This document shows positions 44,497 through 53,491 of a stretch of 64,000 bases of DNA, piece by piece. The notes beneath the pieces are model-generated. The model saw only the letters and a list, made by a program, of their open reading frames with translations, searched no databases and was not told the DNA's origin. Source of the stretch: JBAXTE01 sp963556065 (GTDB lineage Bacteria; Bacteroidota; Bacteroidia; Bacteroidales; WCHB1-69); NCBI GenBank assembly GCA_963556065.3, contig CAUVYH020000010.1, positions 105,266-169,265 on the forward strand. The letters are read 5' to 3'. Numbering within the stretch: position 1 is the first letter of the stretch; the number at the start of each line of letters is the position of its first letter. The position numbers and the translations under genes are program-made.

Positions 44497-46353
44497 ATGA
44501 GCGATATTACAGAACCAACAACTCAGCAGTATTCAGAAGATAGTATTAAGTCGTTAAGTTGGGAGGAGCATATCCGGCTTCGTCCCGGGATGTATATTGG
44601 GAAACTTGGGGATGGCACTTCTCAGGACGATGGAGTTTATGTTTTGTTGAAAGAAATCGTCGATAATGCCATCGATGAGTTTTTGATGGGAAACGGCCGA
44701 ATGATTGATATTTCGATTAAGGAAAACAAAGTCAGGGTTAGAGACCGTGGCCGTGGAATCCCGTTGGGAAAAGTGATCGACTGTGTGAGTAAGATGAATA
44801 CCGGAGCAAAATACGACAGTGTTGCCTTCCAGAAATCGGTAGGGTTGAATGGTGTGGGAACAAAGGCCGTGAATGCGTTGTCCAGCTATTTCATGGTTCA
44901 GTCGGTTCGTGATGGAAAATGTAAAAAGGTGGAGTATTGTAAAGGTAAAATTGTGAACGATTTTCCTGTAGAACCTACAGATGATCCAACTGGAACCACT
45001 TTTGTTTTTGTCCCTGATGAAGAGATTTTTGGTGATTATCATTTTATTTCCGAATATATTGAAACTAAGATGTGGAACTATGCCTACTTGAATAAAGGGC
45101 TGACACTTACATTTAACGGGCAGAAAATATTTTCGAAAAACGGGTTGCTCGATTTGCTCGAAAACAACATTGATGGTGAAATCTCTTATGCCCCGGTTCA
45201 TTTAGTAGATGATAATTTTGAATTTGCATTCACCCATTTGTCCAATGGATATGGAGAAGAGTATCACTCGTTTGTTAATGGACAAAACACGACCCAGGGC
45301 GGAACTCACCAGCAGGCATTTCGTGAAGCTTTCGTTAAAACAGTTCGCGATTTCTATAAAAAGGATTTTGAAGCCGGAGATATTCGGAATTCCATCATAG
45401 CTGCAATCAGCATTCGTATTCAGGAGCCGGTTTTTGAATCGCAAACGAAAACCAAGCTGGGATCAATGAATATGGAGCCCAATGGTAAAGGGCAAAGTGT
45501 GAAAAACTACGTAATGGAGGTAGTGTCATCACTTCTCGATAAGTATTTGCACATGAACTCCGAAATGGCAGAGGCTTTATTGAGAAGGATTATTGAAACC
45601 GAAAAAGAACGCAAGGAACTTGCCGGAATAAAAAAATTGGCAAAGGACAGTGCCAAAAAAGTGAGCCTTCACAATAAAAAGCTTCGCGATTGTCGAATGC
45701 ATCTCAATACCAACGACGAACGCGGATTAGAATCGACTATTTTTATTACCGAGGGGGATTCGGCAAGCGGTTCGATTACTAAAACCCGAAATGTAAATAC
45801 TCAGGCTGTTTTTAGTTTACGAGGCAAGCCGTTGAACTGTTTTGGCGAAACAAAAAAAATCGTTTATGAAAATGAAGAGTTCAACCTTTTGCAGGCGGCT
45901 CTGAATCTCGAAGACGGTCTTGATGGCTTACGGTACAATTATGTTGTAATTGCAACCGATGCCGACGATGACGGAATGCATATTCGCTTGTTATTGCTGA
46001 CCTTCTTCCTGAAATATTATCCCGATTTGATAAAAGCCGGACATGTCTATATTTTGCAAACACCTCTGTTCCGGGTGAGAAATAAGCAAAAAGCATTCTA
46101 CTGTTATTCCGATGAGGAGCGGTTGAACGCGATGAAGGAATGTGGTGCGAATCCCGAAATCACTCGATTTAAAGGACTTGGGGAAATTTCACCGGATGAA
46201 TTCGTCCATTTTATCGGTAAAAATATTCGCCTTGATCCCGTGGTGATGAAAAAAGATAGCGCTTCGCAGGAATTACTTTCTTTTTATATGGGTAAAAATA
46301 CACCGGATCGCCAGAAATTTATCATCGAAAACCTCCGGTACGTGGATGATTAA
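44497..46353 (+). CDS. parE: DNA topoisomerase IV subunit B
   Basis: A 618-residue GHKL-ATPase subunit of a type IIA topoisomerase, which decatenates daughter chromosomes with ParC. RLRPGMYIGKLGDG (about 27-40), VDNAIDEFLMG, RDRGRGIPLG and NGVGTKAVNALS are the ATP site; the TOPRIM domain has FITEGDSASGSITKTR and IATDADDDGMHIR; the tail has RFKGLGEISPDEF. The length and the short C-terminus fit ParE better than GyrB. parC is not adjacent. Confidence 0.9.
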   Translation: MSDITEPTTQQYSEDSIKSLSWEEHIRLRPGMYIGKLGDGTSQDDGVYVLLKEIVDNAIDEFLMGNGRMIDISIKENKVRVRDRGRGIPLGKVIDCVSKMNTGAKYDSVAFQKSVGLNGVGTKAVNALSSYFMVQSVRDGKCKKVEYCKGKIVNDFPVEPTDDPTGTTFVFVPDEEIFGDYHFISEYIETKMWNYAYLNKGLTLTFNGQKIFSKNGLLDLLENNIDGEISYAPVHLVDDNFEFAFTHLSNGYGEEYHSFVNGQNTTQGGTHQQAFREAFVKTVRDFYKKDFEAGDIRNSIIAAISIRIQEPVFESQTKTKLGSMNMEPNGKGQSVKNYVMEVVSSLLDKYLHMNSEMAEALLRRIIETEKERKELAGIKKLAKDSAKKVSLHNKKLRDCRMHLNTNDERGLESTIFITEGDSASGSITKTRNVNTQAVFSLRGKPLNCFGETKKIVYENEEFNLLQAALNLEDGLDGLRYNYVVIATDADDDGMHIRLLLLTFFLKYYPDLIKAGHVYILQTPLFRVRNKQKAFYCYSDEERLNAMKECGANPEITRFKGLGEISPDEFVHFIGKNIRLDPVVMKKDSASQELLSFYMGKNTPDRQKFIIENLRYVDD

Positions 46354-46434
46354 AGTTAGATTAATCTAAGGCATTACTTTGGTAAATATTTCGTCTTATC
46401 TATTTTGATAACTGTAATCAATTGATTATCAGTT

Positions 46435-46463
46435 AGATTCCTCGCTGTAGCTCGGAATGACAA
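46435..46463. repeat. Half-site related to a dispersed palindromic repeat
   Basis: AGATTCCTCGCTGTAGCTCGGAATGACA is a word common in bacterial intergenic DNA; its TGACA end matches the repeat at 23003-23077. Only one arm is present. Confidence 0.35.
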
Positions 46464-46549
46464 AGCACTGATAATTAGTGTTTTACAAAACTTTATCGAA
46501 GTATTGTAAAGGATTGCAGCAAAGTTGGGAAAAATTAGCAACAAAAGCG

Positions 46550-46579
46550 TTGATAATTAAAATAATAATTGTAACTTTG
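46550..46579 (+). promoter_or_regulatory. Promoter of the rpsP operon
   Basis: TTG (46550-46552), 19 bases, TAACTTTG (46572-46579), 40 bases before rpsP. Confidence 0.75.
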
Positions 46580-46618
46580 CACCCTTAAAAATTAATCAAC
46601 AATCATTAAATTACATTT

Positions 46619-47179
46619 ATGGCTACAAGAATTAGATTACAACGCCACGGAAAAAAAGGTAAACCCTTTTATTCTATTGTCGTAGCTGATGGTCGTGCAC
46701 CTCGAAATGGGCGTTTTATTGAAAAATTGGGAACATACAACCCAATGTCCGATCCTGCTATGATTTCCTTAGACTTCGACAGAGCTGCTTATTGGGTAGG
46801 TGTTGGAGCTCAACCAAGTGACACTGCTCGTTCGATATTAAGTAAAGAAGGGGTTCTTTTACATCATCACTTGTCAATTGGTGTGAGAAAAGGTGCCTTG
46901 ACCGAAGAACAAGCTGCTGCAAAAGTTCAAGCTTGGAAAAGTGAAAAAGAAGCAAAATTGAATGCTTACATCAGTACTAAAGATCAAAAATCGAGAGATC
47001 AATTGAAAAAAGCGTTAGCTGCCGAAGCTAAAGTTAAAGAAGCTAAAGCTGAAGCTATTGCAAAGAAAAATCAACCGGTAGCGGAAGAAGCTCCAGTTGA
47101 AGAAGCAGAAGTTGAAGCTCCTGTTGCTGAAGCTGAAGAAGCTCCTGCTGCTGAAGCTCCCGAACAAGTTGCTGAATAA
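46619..47179 (+). CDS. rpsP: 30S ribosomal protein S16
   Basis: A 186-residue S16. The core (about 1-85) has RIRLQRHGKKGKPFYSIVVAD, APRNGRFIEKLGTYNPM and FDRAAYWVGVGAQPSDT. The rest is an extension rich in Ala, Glu and Lys (EEAPVEEAEVEAPVAEAEEA), which roughly doubles the protein and is usual in Bacteroidota. It is co-transcribed with rimM (3-base gap), pairing a 30S protein with a 30S maturation factor. Confidence 0.96.
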   Translation: MATRIRLQRHGKKGKPFYSIVVADGRAPRNGRFIEKLGTYNPMSDPAMISLDFDRAAYWVGVGAQPSDTARSILSKEGVLLHHHLSIGVRKGALTEEQAAAKVQAWKSEKEAKLNAYISTKDQKSRDQLKKALAAEAKVKEAKAEAIAKKNQPVAEEAPVEEAEVEAPVAEAEEAPAAEAPEQVAE

Positions 47180-47182
47180 TTA

Positions 47183-47710
47183 ATGACCGATTATAAAGGA
47201 TTTTATTATTTAGGAAAAATAACAAAACCTTTTGGTTATAAAGGGGATTTGGTAATCTATATCGATGCCGATAACCCTCAAGATTATAAAAAATTGGAAT
47301 CAGTTCTCGTTGATATCGATGGGGAACTGATTCCTTTCTTTTTTGACAGGTTTGAATTCAAATCTGCAAATAATGTCATCGTCCATTTCCAAAACATTGG
47401 TGCCGAAGAAGCACTTCAGTTAGTGAATAACCAGCTGTATTTGCCGTTATCGGCATTGCCGAAATTATCGGGAAACAAATTCTACTTTCACGAAGTAATC
47501 GGATTCTCGGTTATTGATGAAGCTAAAGGAAATATAGGAACCATACAGTCGTTTCTCGATTTTCCCGGACAATCCGTTATGAGTGTGGATAATCAGGGAA
47601 AGGAAATCCTTATTCCCGTCATCGATGCATTTATTATTAATGTTGATAGGGAAACCAAGCAAATGCTAATTAAAGCCCCCGAAGGTCTGATCGATTTATA
47701 TCTTGAATAA
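47183..47710 (+). CDS. rimM: Ribosome maturation factor RimM
   Basis: A 175-residue factor assisting 30S head assembly. The N-terminal barrel has LGKITKPFGYKGDLVIYID and the PRC-barrel has YFHEVIGFSVIDEAKGNIG, ending IPVIDAFIINVDRETKQMLI with a PEGL motif. It follows rpsP by 3 bases and the next methyltransferase gene begins right after it. Confidence 0.94.
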   Translation: MTDYKGFYYLGKITKPFGYKGDLVIYIDADNPQDYKKLESVLVDIDGELIPFFFDRFEFKSANNVIVHFQNIGAEEALQLVNNQLYLPLSALPKLSGNKFYFHEVIGFSVIDEAKGNIGTIQSFLDFPGQSVMSVDNQGKEILIPVIDAFIINVDRETKQMLIKAPEGLIDLYLE

Positions 47711-47711
47711 G

Positions 47712-48431
47712 ATGACCGCTTTTCCCGATTTTAAGCTTAAACAATTTTCTTTAAACCATCGATGCTCGTCCATGAAAGTGAGTACCGATTCCATTCTGTT
47801 AGGAGCTTTATGCGAAGCAAATAATGCAAAGCATATTTTGGATATAGGCACCGGCTGTGGAATTTTATCTCTGATGATGGCACAAAAATCAAAAGCTATA
47901 ATTACGGCAATTGATGTGGATGGTGCTTCCATTGAAGAAGCAAATGATAATTTTAAGAGATCAAGCTGGTATGATCGGCTGCAAGCAATTAAGGTAGATT
48001 TGGGAACCTTCTCCGAACAGTCTTCAATTACTTACGATTTGATTGTCACCAATCCTCCCTACTTCGATCAATCGGTAACATCCCCGGATCGTCGGCGCAA
48101 TGTTGCTCGAAATGCAAATCTGTTGACTTTTGAAACACTCGCTGCTATTGTAAAAAGATTGCTTGCCCCAAACGGAGACTTCTGGATTGTATTGCCTGTT
48201 TCCGAGTTTCAAAAGTTTTCGCTCACGGCTACTTATCACTTGTTTAGCTGTTTGCAGAGAATTAATATATGTCATCATGCAGATGAATTTCCGGTGCTTG
48301 TCGTTTCGCATTGGAGGCATACCACAAATGAATCGGTTCATCGAATTCGAACAATGGCGGTTTATGATCGGGAAAATCAATTCTCGGAAGACTTTAAAGC
48401 TGCTACCTCCGATTTTTATCCCCAATTTTAA
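47712..48431 (+). CDS. trmN6: tRNA1(Val) (adenine-37-N6)-methyltransferase
   Basis: A 239-residue SAM-dependent N6-adenine methyltransferase of the TrmN6/YfiC type. Motif I is ILDIGTGCGILSLMMAQ, the catalytic motif is DLIVTNPPYFDQS, and RRNVARNANLLTFE follows. The ATG at 47712 is preferred over an in-frame TTG at 47703 inside rimM. Third gene of the rpsP-rimM run. Confidence 0.88.
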   Translation: MTAFPDFKLKQFSLNHRCSSMKVSTDSILLGALCEANNAKHILDIGTGCGILSLMMAQKSKAIITAIDVDGASIEEANDNFKRSSWYDRLQAIKVDLGTFSEQSSITYDLIVTNPPYFDQSVTSPDRRRNVARNANLLTFETLAAIVKRLLAPNGDFWIVLPVSEFQKFSLTATYHLFSCLQRINICHHADEFPVLVVSHWRHTTNESVHRIRTMAVYDRENQFSEDFKAATSDFYPQF

Positions 48432-48477
48432 TTGAAATAAAAATTTTGAAGTTCAAGAGACCATATTCTTTTATATT

Positions 48478-48511
48478 TTTGTAAAATTGATAATTAAAAC
48501 ATCTATATTTG
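48478..48511 (+). promoter_or_regulatory. Candidate promoter of the sigma/anti-sigma operon
   Basis: TTTG (48478-48481), 22 bases, TATATTTG (48504-48511), 59 bases before the sigma start. A housekeeping-type promoter; an ECF-type autoregulated promoter may also exist but cannot be recognised by eye. Confidence 0.45.
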
Positions 48512-48570
48512 TTCTCAAAATTGTAATAGAACCCAATAAGTTAAAGCAATAAATCGTCTTATAAGTAATA

Positions 48571-49152
48571 ATGTCGAATTCAAGCAACCATATCGAAGAA
48601 GAAGAAATCATACATCGTTGTTCGGTGAATGATGGAAAAGCTCAGGAGTGGTTGTTTAAAACTTATTACTCAAGACTGATGACAATTTGCTTGCGATACA
48701 CCGATAATGAAGATGATGCTAAGGATATTCTGAATGAAAGTTTTCTGAAAATCTTTCAAAATATCAGTAAGTTTAATCATCAAGGCTCTTTTGAGGGCTG
48801 GCTAAAGCGAATTGTAGCCAATTCAGCCATTGATTTTGTGCGTAAGCAGCAGAAGCTTAAATATACTCAACCTATTCAGCTTTTACCGGACATTCCCGAT
48901 TATACCAGTTACCAAGATGCGATTAGTGTGCTCTCGGAAAAGGAGCTGTTGCAACTTATCCGGAAATTGCCTCCAATGTCGCGTAATGTATTCAATTTGT
49001 CCGTTTTCGAAAATTATTCACATAAAGAAATCTCGAATCTTCTCGATATTAAGGAAGGAACCTCCATGTGGCATCTCAACAATGCCCGAAATATTTTGAA
49101 AAAGCAAATAGAGTTGATTTCTAGAGCAGAAGAGGAGGTGGTGTATGGATAG
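48571..49152 (+). CDS. ECF-family RNA polymerase sigma factor
   Basis: A 193-residue sigma-70 factor of the extracytoplasmic-function group. Region 2 spans about 28-95 (YYSRLMTICLRYTDNEDDAKDI, ILNESFLKIFQNISKF, FEGWLKRIVANSAIDFVRK) and region 4 about 125-180 (LLQLIRKLPPMSRNVFNLSV, YSHKEISNLLDIKEGTSMWHL, NNARNILKKQI). It overlaps the next gene by 8 bases, so the two are translated together as a sigma/anti-sigma pair. Its regulon is unknown. Confidence 0.93.
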   Translation: MSNSSNHIEEEEIIHRCSVNDGKAQEWLFKTYYSRLMTICLRYTDNEDDAKDILNESFLKIFQNISKFNHQGSFEGWLKRIVANSAIDFVRKQQKLKYTQPIQLLPDIPDYTSYQDAISVLSEKELLQLIRKLPPMSRNVFNLSVFENYSHKEISNLLDIKEGTSMWHLNNARNILKKQIELISRAEEEVVYG

Positions 49153-50836
49153 TTTCGATAAATTGATTGTCAACAAAATCGACCAAACACAACTTAATGA
49201 TGCGGATCAGGCGTGGAATGATTTCGTTAAATACAGAGATAGCCATGCTGTTATCCCCAAAAAGACGAGCCGGATTTTCTCTAAAATATCACTTGGAATT
49301 ATTGTTGTATTATTGTTGTTCATGGGGGCCATCGGCGGTTATGAGTTCGCTCGATGGAAAATGAACTCTACACCAGTCAGTAAATCTGATGCTTTAACTA
49401 ATATAAAAACAGCTGATGATGAGTTGTTTGAAAAAAATATGGCGGTAACAACCCCGAAGCTGACGACACAAAAGGCTATTCAAGCTGTTGGAACCAATCA
49501 AAAGTCAAATTCCAATTCAGTTGCGGTTCCGATTGCATTAACAGATGGATTAACTCAAGGAGAACCGGTAAATGTTGAAACTACGAATTCATCCTCAATT
49601 GTTGAATCTCAAGTTTCCGGCGAACCGATAATAAATTCACAATCAAAGGCTGTTCTTGCCATGGATTCCGCTGTTTATAAACCAATTGCATCTACTGATG
49701 GAACGGTTGCACTACAGAACGATCAAGAGGCGGAGCCGAATCAAAATGAAATCGTTGAGTCTGTCACTTCGGCTAAAGTTGAGGTTGTGGAAAATAAAAA
49801 ATCGGAAGAAATCGCGCTCGAAAAAGATAAATCGGAGGGTAATTCCGAAAATTCGACTAATAATAGTTCTGTATCAAAATCAACGCCTCCCTCGGCAAAT
49901 ACCAATTACTATAATCCGAATTCATACGCGGAAAAGGGATCTATGCGAAAAAGCAAACATTTTAACATGAAAGAGTATCTTTCTGTTTTCAACCGTTATA
50001 CCGACATGTCGTTCTACAGTTTGGAAAATTCAAACGATATTACTACAGGAATAAATGCAAGATTTATGATTAATCCGGCAAACAGTGGTATTGAGAATAG
50101 ATATTCTCTTTTGGCCGGTGCGAAGGGCGAATTTATCCAAACATCGCAACAACTATTGGATATGCAAAACAATGAAATGTATATTGGAACTTCCTTTAAC
50201 CTGCTGAAAAATAAAGTTGGTATTGGATTAGCGGTTCAGAGCATTACATTAAATAATATTGCAGGATTGAATTTTAACATGTCATCGGCGTATAAAATTC
50301 CATTAGCTAGAAATTCGCAACTACGATTGGGCATCGGAGTCAATTCATCAATGCTAACGGCGAAAGAGCCTGACATGCCGGCTGTAGAATCTTCAATGTT
50401 GACGTTTAATCTGGGCGCAAGATACATGTATAAAACGCTCTTCGCTCAAGTTTCGTTAAACAATTTAATGCCGATTAATGTCCGTGGCAATACCGCTTCC
50501 GATACATACATCCCTGCAACAATTCAGACGAGTTTGGGCGGTCGGCTTTTTATATCCAAAACATGGGCATTCCATCCTCAGTTATCGATGATCGCAAGTG
50601 AGGCTGAAAAATTTAAAATTGGATTAAGTTCAAGTTTCTCATGTCAGAACAAGTGGCTATTAGGGCTGCAAACCAACGATTTTAAATCCATAGGAATTCA
50701 TGCAGGAGTTTATGCAAGTAAGCACTTTACGATTATTTTAAAATCGGATATTTATAATTGTAGTGAATCAAAAAGTTCAATTCTCGAAAGTGGAGAATTG
50801 ATGCTGAAGCTTGAGCTGGGAAGCTTTAGAAAATAA
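49145..50836 (+). CDS. Putative double-membrane-spanning anti-sigma factor with C-terminal beta-barrel
   Basis: A 563-residue protein translated with the ECF sigma factor. Residues 1-45 are a short cytoplasmic head (FDKLIVNKIDQTQLNDADQ, AWNDFVKYRDSH). One transmembrane helix follows (about 48-66, LGIIVVLLLFMGAIGGY), then about 200 residues of low-complexity Ser/Asn/Glu/Lys/Thr sequence with no fold, long enough to cross the periplasm. The C-terminal part (about 275-563) alternates polar and hydrophobic residues like an outer-membrane barrel and resembles the PorP/SprF family (NARFMINPANSGIENRYSLL, MYIGTSFNLLKNKVGIGLAV, TLFAQVSLNNLMPINVRG). The architecture matches the Dma double-membrane-spanning anti-sigma factors described in Bacteroides. 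Topology and function are inferred. Confidence 0.75.
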   Translation: MDSFDKLIVNKIDQTQLNDADQAWNDFVKYRDSHAVIPKKTSRIFSKISLGIIVVLLLFMGAIGGYEFARWKMNSTPVSKSDALTNIKTADDELFEKNMAVTTPKLTTQKAIQAVGTNQKSNSNSVAVPIALTDGLTQGEPVNVETTNSSSIVESQVSGEPIINSQSKAVLAMDSAVYKPIASTDGTVALQNDQEAEPNQNEIVESVTSAKVEVVENKKSEEIALEKDKSEGNSENSTNNSSVSKSTPPSANTNYYNPNSYAEKGSMRKSKHFNMKEYLSVFNRYTDMSFYSLENSNDITTGINARFMINPANSGIENRYSLLAGAKGEFIQTSQQLLDMQNNEMYIGTSFNLLKNKVGIGLAVQSITLNNIAGLNFNMSSAYKIPLARNSQLRLGIGVNSSMLTAKEPDMPAVESSMLTFNLGARYMYKTLFAQVSLNNLMPINVRGNTASDTYIPATIQTSLGGRLFISKTWAFHPQLSMIASEAEKFKIGLSSSFSCQNKWLLGLQTNDFKSIGIHAGVYASKHFTIILKSDIYNCSESKSSILESGELMLKLELGSFRK

Positions 50837-50918
50837 CAGGGCAATTTGTTCGAGCGTAATTCCATTACTTTAATTATCGTCATTTTTTCATATCTTTGCT
50901 GTTTCAAAACGATAACAG

Positions 50919-52865
50919 ATGAAGCTAAGCATTGTCATTGTTAATTACAATGTTGAACATTTCTTAGAACAGTGTTTGCACTCCGTGGAAAAGGCAATTT
51001 CCGGACTGGATGTGGAAGTGTGGGTGGTCGATAATAATTCTGTAGATGGTTCCTTGGTGATGCTTGCTGAAAAATTTCCTTGGGTGAAATGTATTGCAAA
51101 TCCTGAAAATATCGGTTTTTCACGTGCCAATAATCAGGCAATCCGGCAGGCAACAGGAGACTATGTTTTATTGCTGAACCCCGATACAATTATAGAAAAT
51201 GACACCTTAAGCAAATCATTGACATTTATGGACGAACATCCCGATGCCGGAGGATTGGGTGTGAAGATGGTGGATGGTAAAGGGGATTTTCTTCCCGAAT
51301 CTAAGCGCGGTTTACCCACTCCGGAAGTCGCTTTCTATAAAATATTCGGACTGTCGAGGTTATTTAAAAAATCGAAACGTTTTGGCCGATATCACCTGAC
51401 TTATCTCAGTAAAGATGAAACTCATCCCGTGGATGTGCTTTCAGGTGCTTTTATGATGGTTCGAAAAATTGCGATCGAAAAAGTAGGATTGCTCGATGAA
51501 GATTATTTTATGTATGGGGAGGATATCGATTGGTCGTACCGCATTATAAAAGCAGGATATAAAAATTACTACTTTGCCGATACTACGATTATTCATTACA
51601 AAGGTGAAAGTACAAAAAAAGGGAGTCTCAACTATGTCTTTGTCTTTTATAATGCGATGCGTATTTTTGCTCGTAAACACTTTTTTGGAAAAAGCAAGAA
51701 TCTATTTCTCTTGATTATCAACTTTGCGATCTATTTCAGAGCTTTTTTAAGCATATCAAAACGTTTTTTTCAACGGGCATGGCTTCCTATTTCAGACTTT
51801 CTGCTTGTTTATGGGGCGATGCTCTTATTGAAAAATTGGTGGGAAGAGGTGGTGCTGTTTCATAAAACAAATCATTTTCCTGATGCTTTTGTTCAAATTG
51901 TAGTGCCTGTTTATATTTTAGTCTGGCTTTATGGGATATATCTTGCCCGCGGTTACCGAAAAAAGAGTAAACCTTCTAAAATTACGAAAGGTGTAGTTGC
52001 CGGAACGATTGTAATATTAGTCTTATATGCTTTACTGCCTGAATATTACCGATATTCTCGTGCAATGATTGTAATCGGTGCGGTTCTTACAATAGCCGTT
52101 ACCGTGTTGTGGCGCCTTGTTCTTAATGCGCTACGAATTTATAAATTTAGCTTTGGAGACGACACTGCTCACCGTTTTTTGGTTGTGGGCAATAGCGAGG
52201 AGGGGCAGCGAGTAGTCGATATTTTGAGACGTACCAATTTGAATCCCGAATTTGTAGGCCTTATTACGCTCGAAAAGGAACAGGATAGCTTGGGATATCT
52301 TGCTCAAATATCAGAAATTGTTATAATTTATCGCATTAACGAAGTGGTCTTTTGTGCTAAAGATCTTACGGCAAATAAGATTATTGAGCTGATGGAAGAA
52401 CTTCATCCACATCAATTGGAATACAAAATAGCCCCTCCGGGCAGCCTCTCTATTATCGGCAGTAATTCCATAAACCGTTCAGGAGATATCTATGTAGTGG
52501 ATGTCAACTCAATTTCTAATCCGGGAAACCGACGGCATAAAAGAACTTTTGACTTCTTTTTTTCATTGGGGTTGCTTCTTTTTTTTCCATTGCTAATATG
52601 GTTTACAAACCCGTTGGGGTATTTTAAGAATTGTGTTGGTGTAATTATTGGAAAATTGAGTTGGGTGGGACTTAATCCTGAGATTAAATCTCATATTGTG
52701 CATTTAAAGCGAGGTGTGCTTTATCCTACGGATGGACTTGGTTTTACCGTATTAAGCAGCGATCTTATTGAAAAAGCAAATCAGGTGTATGCCAGTGATT
52801 ATAAGGTGCTTAATGATCTTCGTATTGTCATGAAATCATTTCAAAAAATTGGTGAACGGCGGTAA
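50919..52865 (+). CDS. Family 2 glycosyltransferase fused to a sugar-phosphotransferase-like region
   Basis: A 648-residue membrane protein. The N-terminal GT2 domain (1-290) has LSIVIVNYNVEHFLEQC, VVDNNSVDGSL, NPENIGFSRANNQAI, LLLNPDTI and DYFMYGEDIDWSYR, typical of rhamnosyltransferase-like enzymes. Several transmembrane helices follow (about 290-425), then a Rossmann-like segment (HRFLVVGNSEEGQRVVDILR) and KRTFDFFFSLGLLLFFP. These last two resemble the CoA-binding and membrane parts of polyprenyl glycosylphosphotransferases, but no catalytic end is seen. A TATCTTTG -7 box (50891-50898) lies just upstream. Probably works in surface polysaccharide or lipid glycosylation. Confidence 0.8.
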   Translation: MKLSIVIVNYNVEHFLEQCLHSVEKAISGLDVEVWVVDNNSVDGSLVMLAEKFPWVKCIANPENIGFSRANNQAIRQATGDYVLLLNPDTIIENDTLSKSLTFMDEHPDAGGLGVKMVDGKGDFLPESKRGLPTPEVAFYKIFGLSRLFKKSKRFGRYHLTYLSKDETHPVDVLSGAFMMVRKIAIEKVGLLDEDYFMYGEDIDWSYRIIKAGYKNYYFADTTIIHYKGESTKKGSLNYVFVFYNAMRIFARKHFFGKSKNLFLLIINFAIYFRAFLSISKRFFQRAWLPISDFLLVYGAMLLLKNWWEEVVLFHKTNHFPDAFVQIVVPVYILVWLYGIYLARGYRKKSKPSKITKGVVAGTIVILVLYALLPEYYRYSRAMIVIGAVLTIAVTVLWRLVLNALRIYKFSFGDDTAHRFLVVGNSEEGQRVVDILRRTNLNPEFVGLITLEKEQDSLGYLAQISEIVIIYRINEVVFCAKDLTANKIIELMEELHPHQLEYKIAPPGSLSIIGSNSINRSGDIYVVDVNSISNPGNRRHKRTFDFFFSLGLLLFFPLLIWFTNPLGYFKNCVGVIIGKLSWVGLNPEIKSHIVHLKRGVLYPTDGLGFTVLSSDLIEKANQVYASDYKVLNDLRIVMKSFQKIGERR

Positions 52866-52888
52866 ATTTTAAACTAAAATCCAGCTCT

Positions 52889-53488
52889 TTAGAAAAGTGA
52901 TAATTGATTTTTTAAATGAAAACTTTTTCTGTGGTAAGGAGAAGGTCCATATTCCGCTAATGCTTTTCGGTGAAATAAAGTTCCGTAACCCATATTTTTA
53001 TTCCAGCCATATTGGGGGTATTCCAGATGCAATTCCCGCATATATTCATCACGAGCGGTTTTTGCTAATATTGAGGCCGCAGCGATCGATTGATATAACG
53101 AATCCCCTTTAATAATACACCTATATTGAAATTGCTGATGAGTATAAAAACGATTTCCGTCGATAATTACAAATTTTGGAGCGATTGATAGTGCTGCGAG
53201 TGCTTCATTCATAGCTAGAATGGAGGCATTTAGAATATTAATTTTATCAATTTCCGATTCGCTGATTTTGCTCACGGCCCATGCTGCAGCTTTTTCCTTA
53301 ATTTCCGGTGCCAATAGGTTGCGTTCACGTTCGGACAGTTGTTTGCTGTCATTTAACCCGAGTATGTTTGTGTCTTTAGGAAGTATTACCGCTGCAGCGA
53401 ACACCGGTCCGGCTAAACAACCCCGACCGGCTTCGTCGCATCCGGCTTCAATTTCTGCATTTTGATAAGATGATATAAGAGGAGCCAT
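52889..53488 (-). CDS. rnhB: Ribonuclease HII
   Basis: A 199-residue RNase HII, removing RNA from RNA-DNA hybrids and single ribonucleotides from DNA. Motifs: AGCDEAGRGCLAGPVFAAAV with the first Asp-Glu, FVIIDGNRF, GDSLYQSIAAASILAKTARD, and the tail NMGYGTLFHRKALAEYGPS. Last gene of the purD, DUF6427-like, rnhB run (gap 3 bases). Confidence 0.95.
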   Translation of the reverse strand: MAPLISSYQNAEIEAGCDEAGRGCLAGPVFAAAVILPKDTNILGLNDSKQLSERERNLLAPEIKEKAAAWAVSKISESEIDKINILNASILAMNEALAALSIAPKFVIIDGNRFYTHQQFQYRCIIKGDSLYQSIAAASILAKTARDEYMRELHLEYPQYGWNKNMGYGTLFHRKALAEYGPSPYHRKSFHLKNQLSLF

Positions 53489-53491
53489 TTC

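Noticed and set aside
46435..46463. A functional regulator site before rpsP
   Set aside because: The sequence is a half of a very common intergenic palindrome and lies upstream of the clear promoter; no evidence of regulation.
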